Origin: Staphylococcus muscae
GTDB taxonomy: Bacteria; Bacillota; Bacilli; Staphylococcales; Staphylococcaceae
Assembly: GCF_003019275.1 (NCBI RefSeq)
Contig: NZ_CP027848.1
Location: 1,674,001-1,738,000, forward strand
Direction of reading: 5' to 3'
DNA length: 64,000 nt
In this document: in pieces, positions 19,768 through 29,181 of the stretch
How the letters are laid out: every line of letters starts with the position of its first letter
Position numbering within the stretch: the first letter of the stretch is position 1
The notes under the pieces: model-generated
Seen by the model: only the letters and a program-made list of their open reading frames with translations
What the model was told of the DNA's origin: nothing
Database searches by the model: none
Made by a program: the position numbers and the translations under genes

Positions 19768-20334
19768 ATGAAAGGACTTATTATTGTAGGAAGTGCACAA
19801 CGAGGTTCTCATACGAATGCGTTAGCACAATATTTGAAAGATCAAATTGAATCACATAACGAAGAAGTAACAATTTTTGATTTGGCAGAACAGCCACTCC
19901 ATACATTAGATTTTACTGGACAAAACGCAGTACCAGAAAACTATCAAAATAATGCGGAACGCTTGAGAAATTTAGCACGTGAAGCAGACTTCATTATTTT
20001 AGGAACGCCAAACTATCACGGTTCATACTCTGGTATTTTGAAAAATGCTTTAGACCATCTGACAATGGATGACTTCAAGATGAAACCGGTTGGATTAGTG
20101 AACAACAGTGGTGGTATCGTCAGTGCAGAACCACTTTCGCATTTACGTTTAATCGTGCGTTCATTACTTGGTATTGCGGTACCAACACAAATTGCAACAC
20201 ACGATTCAGATTATGATAAGCGAGAAGATGGTACATTTTATTTATCAAATGATGAGTTTCAGCTACGAGCTAAACTATTCATTGATCAAATTCTTTCATT
20301 TGCCAATAATAGCCCGTATGAACACTTAAAATAA
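19768..20334 (+). CDS. NADPH-dependent FMN reductase family protein
   Basis: 188-residue flavodoxin-like reductase. The FMN phosphate loop [10 protein letters not shown] begins near residue 8, and [20 protein letters not shown], near residue 79, matches the family's flavin-ring binding segment. Members reduce FMN, quinones, azo dyes or chromate. An AAAGGGAG site precedes the start. A terminator closes the unit. The physiological substrate is not apparent. Confidence 0.88.
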   Translation: MKGLIIVGSAQRGSHTNALAQYLKDQIESHNEEVTIFDLAEQPLHTLDFTGQNAVPENYQNNAERLRNLAREADFIILGTPNYHGSYSGILKNALDHLTMDDFKMKPVGLVNNSGGIVSAEPLSHLRLIVRSLLGIAVPTQIATHDSDYDKREDGTFYLSNDEFQLRAKLFIDQILSFANNSPYEHLK

Positions 20335-20342
20335 GTAATGTT

Positions 20343-20375
20343 TAAAGGCACTGATTATGTTAATCAGTGCCTTTA
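20343..20375. terminator. bidirectional terminator after the flavin reductase
   Basis: TAAAGGCACTGATTA and TAATCAGTGCCTTTA form a perfect 15-bp stem around TGT. It can serve both the + unit and the convergent GH3 unit. Confidence 0.85.
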
Positions 20376-20425
20376 ATATTGTGAAATATAATATTTATAC
20401 AGCTACAAGTATTTACTTGAAAACT

Positions 20426-22150
20426 TTATAAACGTGCTTGCCATTTGTCGGTCCAAACAAGGTCATTTGGGATACCTTTAAATGTACTTTCACCCATTAT
20501 TTTATCAATCACAGATTCTAAGTTCGTCTTATTTGAATGATATGCGTTGATATAAGCTTTGACCATTGTGGCATCATGTAAATGTGTGGTGAAGTTCAAT
20601 GAGACGAAGACGGTAGGGACTTCGTGTACATACCAAGGAATTTCGTTACTCATAGCTGTTGACCAACGGATACGATAGTTATTTTCAGCAGCATAACCAA
20701 TTATGTTAGCAAAGACGAGTGCAGCATCAACTTGTTCACGATACGCTAATGTTTTACCTTTGATTCTTGTAGAACCATCATTCACAGTCACGTTAAAACC
20801 ACGAGATTCTAGAATACGAACAATTTCATCTGTGACAGATTGATCTGCTTTATAAATACCATCTTTTTCACCTTCTATCATATAAAGGCGAATATTTTTA
20901 TGCGTTTCAGGGCGAATTGGCAGTTGATTTAACGTATTTTTAACAAGCGTAATACCTAGATCAGCTGCTTGACTTTGCATTTTTTGATGTTCCTCACATC
21001 CAATCACTTCGAGTTCTGAGACAGGAACTGTGAGTTCATTGTTTTTTTGACGGTTTGGTAAGTGGATTTTAGCTTTGAGTCCTAAAATACGACGTAATGC
21101 ATCATGTAGACGTTCTTCTGTTATAACACCATTCTTATAGCCGTTCAGCATAAAGTTAAAGTCTTCTTCAATATCATTAAAGAACAAGAACATATCACAG
21201 CCGGCAGCAATTGCACGTGGTACATAATCTTCACGTCTCATCGCTGCTGTCATACCTAACATATGACTTGCGTCCGTTATCACAAGACCATTGAAGTTCA
21301 TATCATCTTTCAACAGATCGGTAATCAATTCTGGTGATAATGTAGCAGGTAAAATATCACGGTCAGTTAATGATGGGTTTAACTTTTTAGAATATGAAGG
21401 AAGGGCAATGTGCCCTGCCATAATCATTTCTACACCATTTTTAATATGATTTTCATACACTTTTCTAAAGCTATGATCCCATTGCTCAACAGACTGTTCA
21501 TTCACACCTAAAACTAGGTGTTGATCACGTTCTTCTGTACCATCACCCGGGAAATGTTTGATGCAAGTAATCATATCAGATGTTTGTCGGAAGCCATCTA
21601 TAAATGCATTCGTATATTTAATAACTGTATCAGCTGTTGTTCCATAACTACGTGTATTCACAATTGTATTACGCCAGTTTTCTAAAATGTCTACACATGG
21701 ATCAAAGTTGACATTAACACCAAGCGCTTTTGATTCACGTCCTGATACAAGGCCAGCGTTATAGGCAACGATGGGGTTTTGTGCAGCTTCACATTGTGCG
21801 GCTGATGCGATATATGTCCCATCTGAACATGCACCGTTACCACCAGAATCACAGTTTGCAGCGATGAGAAGCGGTAGTTTACTGTGTGCTTGTAATTGAT
21901 TTAATAGTTGTTGGACTTGTTCCTTATTACCGCCTTGGTAACGTGCGCCACCAATATGGTATTTTTTTAAAATGTCTTCATTTGTTAATGCAGATTGGTT
22001 AAAATCACCGCTGTCTTCTAGAGAAAATAAATTGAAAAATAGTTGCCCAATTTTCTCTTCATCTGTTAAATTTTTAATTGTATTTTCTACCCAATTGATT
22101 TGAGTGGGATTTAAATTATAAGGTTTAGTTGTTAAATCAACGGTTGCCAT
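20426..22150 (-). CDS. GH3 glycoside hydrolase, NagZ-like
   Basis: 574-residue family 3 glycosidase, probably a beta-N-acetylhexosaminidase. The substrate-binding loop KHFPGDGTEERDQH (198-211) corresponds to the NagZ loop KHFPGHGDT..DSH and keeps the Asp-X-His dyad (D209, H211) that acts as acid/base in NagZ. The nucleophile is D293 in LVITDASHMLGM. The C-terminal half resembles the second GH3 domain. There is no signal peptide, so it acts in the cytoplasm on imported sugar. AAGGATG 8 nt before ATG 22150 sets the start. It follows the HAD gene by 13 bases in one unit. Confidence 0.85.
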   Translation of the reverse strand: MATVDLTTKPYNLNPTQINWVENTIKNLTDEEKIGQLFFNLFSLEDSGDFNQSALTNEDILKKYHIGGARYQGGNKEQVQQLLNQLQAHSKLPLLIAANCDSGGNGACSDGTYIASAAQCEAAQNPIVAYNAGLVSGRESKALGVNVNFDPCVDILENWRNTIVNTRSYGTTADTVIKYTNAFIDGFRQTSDMITCIKHFPGDGTEERDQHLVLGVNEQSVEQWDHSFRKVYENHIKNGVEMIMAGHIALPSYSKKLNPSLTDRDILPATLSPELITDLLKDDMNFNGLVITDASHMLGMTAAMRREDYVPRAIAAGCDMFLFFNDIEEDFNFMLNGYKNGVITEERLHDALRRILGLKAKIHLPNRQKNNELTVPVSELEVIGCEEHQKMQSQAADLGITLVKNTLNQLPIRPETHKNIRLYMIEGEKDGIYKADQSVTDEIVRILESRGFNVTVNDGSTRIKGKTLAYREQVDAALVFANIIGYAAENNYRIRWSTAMSNEIPWYVHEVPTVFVSLNFTTHLHDATMVKAYINAYHSNKTNLESVIDKIMGESTFKGIPNDLVWTDKWQARL

Positions 22151-22163
22151 GAAAATCATCCTT

Positions 22164-23003
22164 TCATTCAAAGTTTGTATAGAATTGATTGATTAATTGT
22201 TTTTGCATAGTTGTATCAAAATTATTTAAACGAAAATGGTCTGCATATGTTTCTTTGAAAGATTGCCAAGAAGTGGCTTCATTACCAACTAAAATAGGAT
22301 AAAAATAGACGTTATTGTGTGTGGCAGCATCAAGGTCTCCCTTAGCATCTCCGATCATCATCACTTGATCTTCAGGATACAAGGATTTTAAAGCATCGAT
22401 GCAATATTCTTTAGTTCCTGCTTCTTGAGCAAACATTCCTGTCACATATTGTGTCAGACGATGTGTCGACCACTCATCATCAACAGCAGATAAGTTTGCT
22501 GAAGATACAATGGCAATATCAGCGAATTGATTTGCGTATGCGAGTGCATCATGGACATTTGGAAAAGGCCCGACACTTGGTAGGTTATCAATACGCTCAT
22601 TGACTTTATTAGACCATGCAAGCATATACTTAAGGCCCTTTTGATCAGGATTTTTGAAAATGGCACGTGTCAATTCAGGGTTTGAAAACACAGGGGTTGT
22701 ATCTACCCAATGTTTGATATCGGCATAGCCATCAACTGTCACACCAGTTTCATGTAGTTCTGTCAACATTTTGCTTAATCCTTTGAAACGATTAATGCCA
22801 CGTGTGATTTCGTATAAGTTGAAAACATTCCAGCGTTGTAATATTTTTTCGCGATATGGAGCAAGTTCTGGCCATATATCAATAATTGCAGGGCCAAAAG
22901 CTTGTTCATGTTTTATTGTCATTGTATCCATTCCACAACCGTCGGAATCGACACAGATTAAATGTTGATGTTGAGGGGTAAAATGACTCAATGAAGTATT
23001 CAT
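22164..23003 (-). CDS. HAD-superfamily protein, first gene of the GH3 unit
   Basis: 279-residue protein with HAD motif I as D19-S-D21-G in VDSDGCGMDTM and a late MMIGDAKGDLDAA motif. An alpha-helical cap with several tryptophans lies between. It is longer than generic phosphatases and the DSDGC motif I is unusual. A sugar phosphatase or phosphomutase acting on a product of the GH3 enzyme is inferred from the operon only. AAAGGA 9 nt upstream supports ATG 23003. It is divergent from the AraC regulator with 47 bases between starts. Confidence 0.7.
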   Translation of the reverse strand: MNTSLSHFTPQHQHLICVDSDGCGMDTMTIKHEQAFGPAIIDIWPELAPYREKILQRWNVFNLYEITRGINRFKGLSKMLTELHETGVTVDGYADIKHWVDTTPVFSNPELTRAIFKNPDQKGLKYMLAWSNKVNERIDNLPSVGPFPNVHDALAYANQFADIAIVSSANLSAVDDEWSTHRLTQYVTGMFAQEAGTKEYCIDALKSLYPEDQVMMIGDAKGDLDAATHNNVYFYPILVGNEATSWQSFKETYADHFRLNNFDTTMQKQLINQFYTNFE

Positions 23004-23050
23004 AGTTTTCGTTCCTTTCATTGTTTATAATAAAAATGAGGTGAGGTATC

Positions 23051-24268
23051 ATGTATCAACAAGAGACATTTGACATGCTTAAAACACATGCGATTGAATT
23101 ATTGATGTTAGAAATCAATCGCTATGATTGGTCTGACATTAAAGGAATTAGTCAACAATTGAAGTCTCCGTTTACCAATACCAAAAGAAAAAAGTATAAA
23201 AAAGAACTAGCACACTTATTGTCATCGATGGATAGCCAACATATTTATCACTATACGAATCAATTTGATGTGAACTTCCTAATGTTTAAGTTCCGTAAAG
23301 TTGAGCAAGTGATAATTTTAGGTCCTTTTTTGCAGCGCCGTCCAAACGAACAGCAATGTCAAGAAATGCTTCAGAACGTACAGATCAAATTATCGAGAAT
23401 GAACACGTTGAAGCAGTATTTGTTGAAAGTGCCTGTCTGTTCATATAATCAAGCACTTAAAATGACACGCTTAGCGATGCGATATTTAAAAAATAAATAT
23501 CATTATGATGAAGTGTTAACGGTGGACTTCAACTTTCATGAATTACCAGAATCTCATGCTGAAAACAAAGCACAATATGATTACACACTTGCCCAAATAC
23601 AGCATCGTTATGACTTGGAAAATCAAATGCTTGTCGCAATTGAAAATGGATTGATTGAAGATGCCTTACAGTTATATACGCAAGTGACTGCATCAGTAGC
23701 TGGTCTTCAACGAGTACGAGATGAGTTGTTAAATCAAAAGTATAAAAGTTATTTGATGAATTCACTTTCTCGTAAAGCGATTGAGAGAGCGAATGTCAAC
23801 TTGTTAACGGTAGATCATATCTCCAAAAGATTTGCAACATTAATTGATGAAGCAAATACACTAGAAGAATTAGAGCAAATTGATAAAGATTTAATTTATG
23901 AATATGCAATGACTGCAATGAAAGTAAAATCATTAAATTACAGTCCTGCAATCAGTAAAACGATTCAGTATATTGAAATGCATCTTGATCAGCCTATTTT
24001 ACTTGAGCAGTTAGCAGAGAATGTTTCGTTAGCACCGGCATATTTATCAAGGCTTTTTAATAAAGAAGTGGGGCAATCTATTTCAAAGTATGTTTTGACA
24101 TTGCGCCTTGAAACAGCACGCAATTTGCTTAAAACGACATCAATGCATATCGATGAAATAGCGCAATACGTTGGATTTAATCAGCAGAGTTATTTTACGA
24201 AATGTTTTCGACTTCATTATGGTCGGACACCATCACAATATCGAAAACAATATAAATCATCCTTGTAA
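23051..24268 (+). CDS. AraC family transcriptional regulator
   Basis: 405-residue regulator. The C-terminal 100 residues (from about 305) hold two helix-turn-helix motifs: LEQLAENVSLAPAYLSRLFNK and IDEIAQYVGFNQQSYFTKCF, ending in GRTPSQYRKQ. The long N-terminal portion has no recognisable sugar-cupin signature and resembles the regulators with a large sensor region found beside sugar genes in Firmicutes. It is divergent from the HAD/GH3 unit and directly upstream of the hexuronate operon. Either could be its target; the divergent unit is the more likely. Confidence 0.88.
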   Translation: MYQQETFDMLKTHAIELLMLEINRYDWSDIKGISQQLKSPFTNTKRKKYKKELAHLLSSMDSQHIYHYTNQFDVNFLMFKFRKVEQVIILGPFLQRRPNEQQCQEMLQNVQIKLSRMNTLKQYLLKVPVCSYNQALKMTRLAMRYLKNKYHYDEVLTVDFNFHELPESHAENKAQYDYTLAQIQHRYDLENQMLVAIENGLIEDALQLYTQVTASVAGLQRVRDELLNQKYKSYLMNSLSRKAIERANVNLLTVDHISKRFATLIDEANTLEELEQIDKDLIYEYAMTAMKVKSLNYSPAISKTIQYIEMHLDQPILLEQLAENVSLAPAYLSRLFNKEVGQSISKYVLTLRLETARNLLKTTSMHIDEIAQYVGFNQQSYFTKCFRLHYGRTPSQYRKQYKSSL

Positions 24269-24432
24269 ATGCCGTGTGGTACATCTTAAAATTAACAGAA
24301 TTTTTTTGAAATCACTACTCAACTTTTGAAGAAATCTTCTAAAAACCTTAAAAAATAGAAAATTAAGTAAAAATAGTAATAAAAATCAAGAAAGTCACAA
24401 AAATCATTTATTTTCGTTACTATTTTCACAAA
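24269..24432. other. AT-rich gap after the AraC gene
   Basis: Strongly A-rich DNA with no open frame or clear terminator. It leads into the hexuronate operon promoter region. Confidence 0.4.
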
Positions 24433-24451
24433 TATAATGAAAGCGGTTTAT
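24433..24451 (+). promoter_or_regulatory. hexuronate operon promoter -10 with downstream cre site
   Basis: TATAAT (24433-24438) overlaps by one base TGAAAGCGGTTTAT (24438-24451). That sequence matches the catabolite-responsive element consensus at most positions. The cre would lie over the transcription start, a standard place for CcpA repression. The -35 is weak (TTTTCG-like), hinting that an activator may be needed. Confidence 0.55.
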
Positions 24452-24488
24452 CTTTACCTGACTTTTAAAAGTAAATTTTCATTTTTCT

Positions 24489-24548
24489 ATAAAACACTGT
24501 TATATCAAGCGTTACAGCGTTCGATAAAATGGTGTTTTATTTTGTTTT
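24489..24548 (+). promoter_or_regulatory. leader hairpin with U-run upstream of kdgA
   Basis: AAAACACTGTTATATC (24491-24506) pairs with GATAAAATGGTGTTTT (24523-24538), 13 of 16 canonical plus flanking pairs, followed by a T-rich run. It lies downstream of the putative promoter at 24433 and 120 bases before the kdgA start. It could be an intrinsic attenuator of the hexuronate operon or a late terminator of the AraC gene. Confidence 0.5.
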
Positions 24549-24659
24549 TAAATTATATTGTGCAATACGTATGGGGTAGAAAATTGATTTTTCCTATTCA
24601 AAAAATATAATGAGTGTGAGTTGGTAAGCAGAGAAATTGACTGGAGGGATCAAATAAAA

Positions 24660-25301
24660 ATGAATAAGTGGCAAACACTTCAGAAGTTACAAGACAATTA
24701 TTTAGTAGCTGTTGTACGCGGGAAGTCTAAGGAACATGCAATTTCAGCAATTCAACAAATTATTGAAGGTGGCATTTATAATATTGAAGTCACTTTCACA
24801 ACGCCACAAGCTGAAGATGTGATTGCTGAAATAATCGAACAAGTCAATGATGAGAAAGTTGTAATTGGTGCGGGAACAGTGATGGATGCGATTACAGCAA
24901 GAATTGCAATTTTGAATGGTGCATCATACATCGTGAGTCCACACTTTGACAAAGAAATTGCAAAAATATGCAACTTATATAGTACACCTTACTTACCAGG
25001 CTGTGGTTCCGTAACTGAAATAACACAAGCAATGGAAGCCGGTGTCGATGTTGTGAAGCTCTTCCCTGGTGATTTACTAGGACCTAACTTTATTAAAAAC
25101 ATCCACGGTCCCATTCCAAATGTAGCAATGATGCCATCAGGCGGTGTATCAATAGAAAACCTTGCTGAATGGGTAAAAAAGGGTGCATTTGCAGTGGGAA
25201 TTGGAAGTGCGTTGTTGAAAGGAGCTTCTGATGGCAATGATCCTGTCATTAAAGAAAATACACAAGCATTTGTAAAAAAACTAGAAGAAGTGAGAAGGTG
25301 A
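24660..25301 (+). CDS. kdgA: KDPG aldolase (2-keto-3-deoxy-6-phosphogluconate aldolase)
   Basis: 213-residue class I aldolase. It splits 2-keto-3-deoxy-6-phosphogluconate into pyruvate and glyceraldehyde 3-phosphate, the last step of the glucuronate route. The catalytic base is E43 in NIEVTFTTP and the Schiff-base lysine is K133 in DVVKLFPGD. The phosphate-binding PSGGV follows. CTGGAGGG about 10 nt upstream fixes the start at 24660. It is the first gene of a tightly packed seven-gene operon, with 4 bases to kdgK. Confidence 0.93.
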   Translation: MNKWQTLQKLQDNYLVAVVRGKSKEHAISAIQQIIEGGIYNIEVTFTTPQAEDVIAEIIEQVNDEKVVIGAGTVMDAITARIAILNGASYIVSPHFDKEIAKICNLYSTPYLPGCGSVTEITQAMEAGVDVVKLFPGDLLGPNFIKNIHGPIPNVAMMPSGGVSIENLAEWVKKGAFAVGIGSALLKGASDGNDPVIKENTQAFVKKLEEVRR

Positions 25302-25305
25302 AATG

Positions 25306-26325
25306 ATGAAATTACTCACATTTGGCGAAATACTCATGCGCCTTTCATCACCTCAACATGAACAGTTTTCACAAGTTAAACAATTAGAAGTTCATTACGG
25401 GGGTGCTGAGATGAATGTTGCAATTGGTTTATCCGGGTTCGGAATTCAAACATCTATCGTTTCAGCTCTGCCAGACCATGTGTTAGGAGATTGTGTGATA
25501 CAAACACTTGAGCAACACCGTGTTGATACATCACATATATTAAGACATCCGGGAAGATTAGGGGTTTATTACTTAGAGCGTGGTTTTGGATTACGTGCTC
25601 CCAAAATTATTTATGATCGCAAAGACAGTGTATTTACAAAAATATCTGCCAATGACTTTGAAATTCCTTCTTATTTGGCCGATTATGATTGGTTTCATAT
25701 AACAGGTATTACAGCTGGATTAGATAAGAAACTCTTGCTGTATATGATTGAAGTTGCTAAACAAGCTAAAGCGCTTGGATTAACTGTAAGTTGTGATTTG
25801 AATTATCGCGCATTACTGTGGGATTTCGACACGGCAAGAATCGAGATGTCTGAATTACTACCATACGTAGACGTATTGTTTGGATACGAGCCAGTTGCTT
25901 TGCCAGATGAAACTCGCAATAACAAGAGTGATAAAAAAGATGGTTTATCACGTGATGAAGATATAGAAGTACTTCAACCTATTTTGCAAGAAATACATGA
26001 AAAATATGAAATACCTTATATCGCATTTACACAGAGAAAAATTTTTGACACAAAAAGAAACCGCTTACAAGGATTTTTGTCATCGCCTCAAGAGATTGTA
26101 CAAACACATAAAGTAGACATTGATATTTTAGACCGCGTAGGAACAGGTGATGCGTTCAGTGTAGGCATTATTTATGGATTTATGAACAAGTGGCCGTTAC
26201 AAGAAATTGTAGATTTTGGACTTAAAAACATGTGTTACAAGCATACAGTTTCTGGAGATTATAGCTATACATCAAAAAAACAAATTGATGAATTGACAGC
26301 TAACGGACACGATATTAAGCGTTAG
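25306..26325 (+). CDS. kdgK: 2-keto-3-deoxygluconate kinase
   Basis: 339-residue PfkB-family sugar kinase that phosphorylates 2-keto-3-deoxygluconate to KDPG. It opens with LLTFGEILMRLSS and has the GGAEMNVAIGLSGFG substrate motif. The PfkB signature VDILDRVGTGDAFSVGI near residue 275 contains the catalytic aspartate. An adjacent ATG at 25303 is equally possible; 25306 gives better spacing from AAGGTG. Its placement between kdgA and the glucuronide carrier supports this substrate over fructose or ribose. Confidence 0.9.
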   Translation: MKLLTFGEILMRLSSPQHEQFSQVKQLEVHYGGAEMNVAIGLSGFGIQTSIVSALPDHVLGDCVIQTLEQHRVDTSHILRHPGRLGVYYLERGFGLRAPKIIYDRKDSVFTKISANDFEIPSYLADYDWFHITGITAGLDKKLLLYMIEVAKQAKALGLTVSCDLNYRALLWDFDTARIEMSELLPYVDVLFGYEPVALPDETRNNKSDKKDGLSRDEDIEVLQPILQEIHEKYEIPYIAFTQRKIFDTKRNRLQGFLSSPQEIVQTHKVDIDILDRVGTGDAFSVGIIYGFMNKWPLQEIVDFGLKNMCYKHTVSGDYSYTSKKQIDELTANGHDIKR

Positions 26326-26340
26326 AAAGAGGGCGATGAC

Positions 26341-27750
26341 ATGACGTCAGTAGATGCTAAATCAAAAAAACAAAAAACAAAAGTCGATAAGTTCAATGAT
26401 ATTGAAAATCCAAAGTTACCATTCCGTGAGAAGTTAGCCTATGGATTCGGTGACTTAGGGAACGGACTTATGTTTGATATGGGTCAAATTTATTTATTAA
26501 AGTTTTTTACAGATATTTTAGGAATTTCTGCATTTTATGGTGGTCTTGTATTTTTAGTTTCAAAAATATTTGATGCGTTTGTTGATACAGGTGTAGGAAC
26601 ATATGTTGACTCACGTCAAAACATTGGTCCAAAAGGGAAGTTCAGACCGTTTATTTTATATGGAACAGTGCCGCTTGCATTGCTAACCGTACTGACTTTT
26701 ATTTCACCCAACTTGGAATATACCGGCAAAGTCATTTGGGCATTTGCCACATATATGGCATTCAACATGGCATACTCTGTTGTTAATATTCCATATGGCT
26801 CTTTATCTGCATCAATGACTTTAAACTCGGATGACCGTACACAATTGTCTGTATTCCGTAACTTAGGATCGCAAGCAGCAATGTTTATTTCAGGTATTGT
26901 GGTTATTCCACTTGTCAGTGCATTTCCGAATCACGCCGTTGGATACCCTGTTGTAGTTGCTGGTCTTGCAACGGTTGGTGTCATTCTTCACATCATTTGT
27001 TACAAAGGCGTTAAAGAGCGACATGTAGTAAAAAGAAGTAACCAAAAAGGATTAGGTAAAAAAGCATTTTTAAACTTACTGAAAAATGAAGCGTTTGCTG
27101 CACTAGCAATTTACACACTATTAACGATTATGGCAATGTTCTTAAAACAATCTGCGCAATTATACTATTTTGAATATGTTATGGGAAAATCAAATTTAGT
27201 AGGTGTTGTCAGTGCGCTTAACTTCGCAGTTTTATTACCTGCACTCTTTTTAACAACTTATTTGAGTAAATGGTTTGGTAAGAAAAACACAGCAATGATT
27301 GGTGTGTCAGGATTTATTATCTTTGAAGCACTTAACTATTTCTTATTTGGTGATAACTACATCACATTTTTAATAGTGAATACTATTTCCGCATTCTTCT
27401 TAGTGATTCCTAATACAGTAACATGGGCGTTTATCGCTGATGTAGTTGAATATGGCCAATGGAAGTCAGGTATCCGTTCAGAAGGGATTATCTATTCTAG
27501 TTACAGTTTTACGAGAAAAGTATCTCAGGCATTAGCAGGATTTATTCCTGGACTTTCATTAACGATGATTGGTTATCAGCCAAATGTTCAACAAACAGCT
27601 GATACAATACACGGTTTGAAAATATTATTCTTTGCAATTCCAGCCGTAGCAAGTTTGATTGCACTAATTATTTTCTTTATTGGCTATCCATTAACAGATA
27701 AAAAACATAAGAAAATTGTTAAAGAACTTGCATTAAGAGACGAACTATAA
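26341..27750 (+). CDS. uidB: glucuronide:cation symporter (GPH family)
   Basis: 469-residue membrane carrier with about 12 hydrophobic segments and a charged cytoplasmic N-terminus. The GPH family signature is seen in EKLAYGFGDLGNGLMFDM and in DTGVGTYVDSRQNIGPKGKFRP. This family (MelB, UidB, XynP) imports glycosides with H+ or Na+. The gene context, between uronate kinase and isomerase with uidA downstream, points to a beta-glucuronide or glucuronate carrier. Because it is not a PTS permease, the sugar enters unphosphorylated, as UidA requires. Confidence 0.88.
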   Translation: MTSVDAKSKKQKTKVDKFNDIENPKLPFREKLAYGFGDLGNGLMFDMGQIYLLKFFTDILGISAFYGGLVFLVSKIFDAFVDTGVGTYVDSRQNIGPKGKFRPFILYGTVPLALLTVLTFISPNLEYTGKVIWAFATYMAFNMAYSVVNIPYGSLSASMTLNSDDRTQLSVFRNLGSQAAMFISGIVVIPLVSAFPNHAVGYPVVVAGLATVGVILHIICYKGVKERHVVKRSNQKGLGKKAFLNLLKNEAFAALAIYTLLTIMAMFLKQSAQLYYFEYVMGKSNLVGVVSALNFAVLLPALFLTTYLSKWFGKKNTAMIGVSGFIIFEALNYFLFGDNYITFLIVNTISAFFLVIPNTVTWAFIADVVEYGQWKSGIRSEGIIYSSYSFTRKVSQALAGFIPGLSLTMIGYQPNVQQTADTIHGLKILFFAIPAVASLIALIIFFIGYPLTDKKHKKIVKELALRDEL

Positions 27751-27765
27751 TCAGGAGGGATTGAT

Positions 27766-29178
27766 ATGCAATTTATAACAGATCATTTTATGTTGCATAA
27801 TGAAACAGCACGTACTTTGTATGAGAAATATGCTAAAAATATGCCGATTTATGATTATCATTGCCATTTAGATCCAAAACAGATTAGTGAGAATACACAT
27901 TTTGATAATATTACTGATTTGTGGTTAGGTGGCGATCATTATAAATGGCGTGCGATGCGAGCACAAGGGATTGAAGAATACTATATCACTGGTGACGCTT
28001 CACCCAAAGAGAAGTTTCGCAAGTGGGCAGAAACATTGGAAAACACGATTGGCAATCCTTTATATCACTGGTCACATTTAGAATTGAAGATGTATTTTGA
28101 TATTGACACATTGCTTACGAGAGACAATGCCGATGAAGTTTATGAGTATGCGAATAAGTATTTAGAAACACATCGCGTCACAACACAATCTTTAATTGAG
28201 TCATCAAATGTCTCACTGATTTGTACGACGGATCATCCGAATGACAATTTACAATATCATGAAAAATCAAAGCAACAAACAGATTTTAAAACTGCAGTGC
28301 TACCAGCTTTTAGACCTGATGACTTATTTAAAGTGGATCAGCCAATTTTTAAAGAATTTGTTGTTGAATTAGAAAAGTTAACACAAAAAATTGATTCACC
28401 AGAAGCATTGATACAAGCAGTTGTTCAACGTATTGATTACTTCCATGAAAAAGGCGGTCGCCTTGCTGATCATGGTTTAGAAGAAATACATTATGCACCA
28501 TATGAGATAGAAGATATCCGAAAAATATTTGATAAAGCATTGAACAATGCGTCTATTACGAGAGAAGAGAAGTTTCAATTTCAAACATTTGTGTTGTATG
28601 AATTGAGTAAGGCTTATTATGAACGTCAATGGGTGATGCAAATTCACTTCGGTGCGATTCGTAACAATAACACGCGTGCTTTTGAACAATTAGGTGCAGA
28701 TGCTGGATTTGATTCTATTAGAGATCAAGAGAACTTGGCATATCACTTGAATCATACGTTAGACATGATGGAACGTGAAGGGCATTTGCCTAAAACAATA
28801 TTGTACAACTTAAATCCAGTTTATAACGATATTGTTGGTTCTACGATTGCTAACTTCCAAACTGAATCTGGTATTCGTAGCAAAGTACAACATGGTGCTG
28901 GATGGTGGTTTAATGATACAAAACAAGGCATGTTAAGACAGATGTCATCATTGGCAGATCAAGGTTTGATTCAACACTTTGTTGGTATGTTAACAGATTC
29001 AAGAAGCTTTATATCTTATTCACGTCATGATTACTTTAGACGTATTTTGTGTACATGGATAGGCGGTTTAGTAGAAAATGGTGAAATTCCAAATAATGAT
29101 GAGATATTAAAGCGTTTAATTCAAGGTATATGCTATAACAACGCATTTCATTATTTCAAATTAATAGAGGAGGAATAA
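27766..29178 (+). CDS. uxaC: glucuronate isomerase
   Basis: 470-residue amidohydrolase-fold isomerase that converts D-glucuronate to D-fructuronate (and galacturonate to tagaturonate). The metal motif HCHLDPKQI is near residue 33. The conserved GGDHYKWRAMRAQGI and the later HFGAIRNNNTR and GAGWWFNDTKQGM segments are present. The length equals typical UxaC. AGGAGGG precedes the ATG. It is followed after only 3 bases by uxuA. Confidence 0.95.
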   Translation: MQFITDHFMLHNETARTLYEKYAKNMPIYDYHCHLDPKQISENTHFDNITDLWLGGDHYKWRAMRAQGIEEYYITGDASPKEKFRKWAETLENTIGNPLYHWSHLELKMYFDIDTLLTRDNADEVYEYANKYLETHRVTTQSLIESSNVSLICTTDHPNDNLQYHEKSKQQTDFKTAVLPAFRPDDLFKVDQPIFKEFVVELEKLTQKIDSPEALIQAVVQRIDYFHEKGGRLADHGLEEIHYAPYEIEDIRKIFDKALNNASITREEKFQFQTFVLYELSKAYYERQWVMQIHFGAIRNNNTRAFEQLGADAGFDSIRDQENLAYHLNHTLDMMEREGHLPKTILYNLNPVYNDIVGSTIANFQTESGIRSKVQHGAGWWFNDTKQGMLRQMSSLADQGLIQHFVGMLTDSRSFISYSRHDYFRRILCTWIGGLVENGEIPNNDEILKRLIQGICYNNAFHYFKLIEEE

Positions 29179-29181
29179 GCA

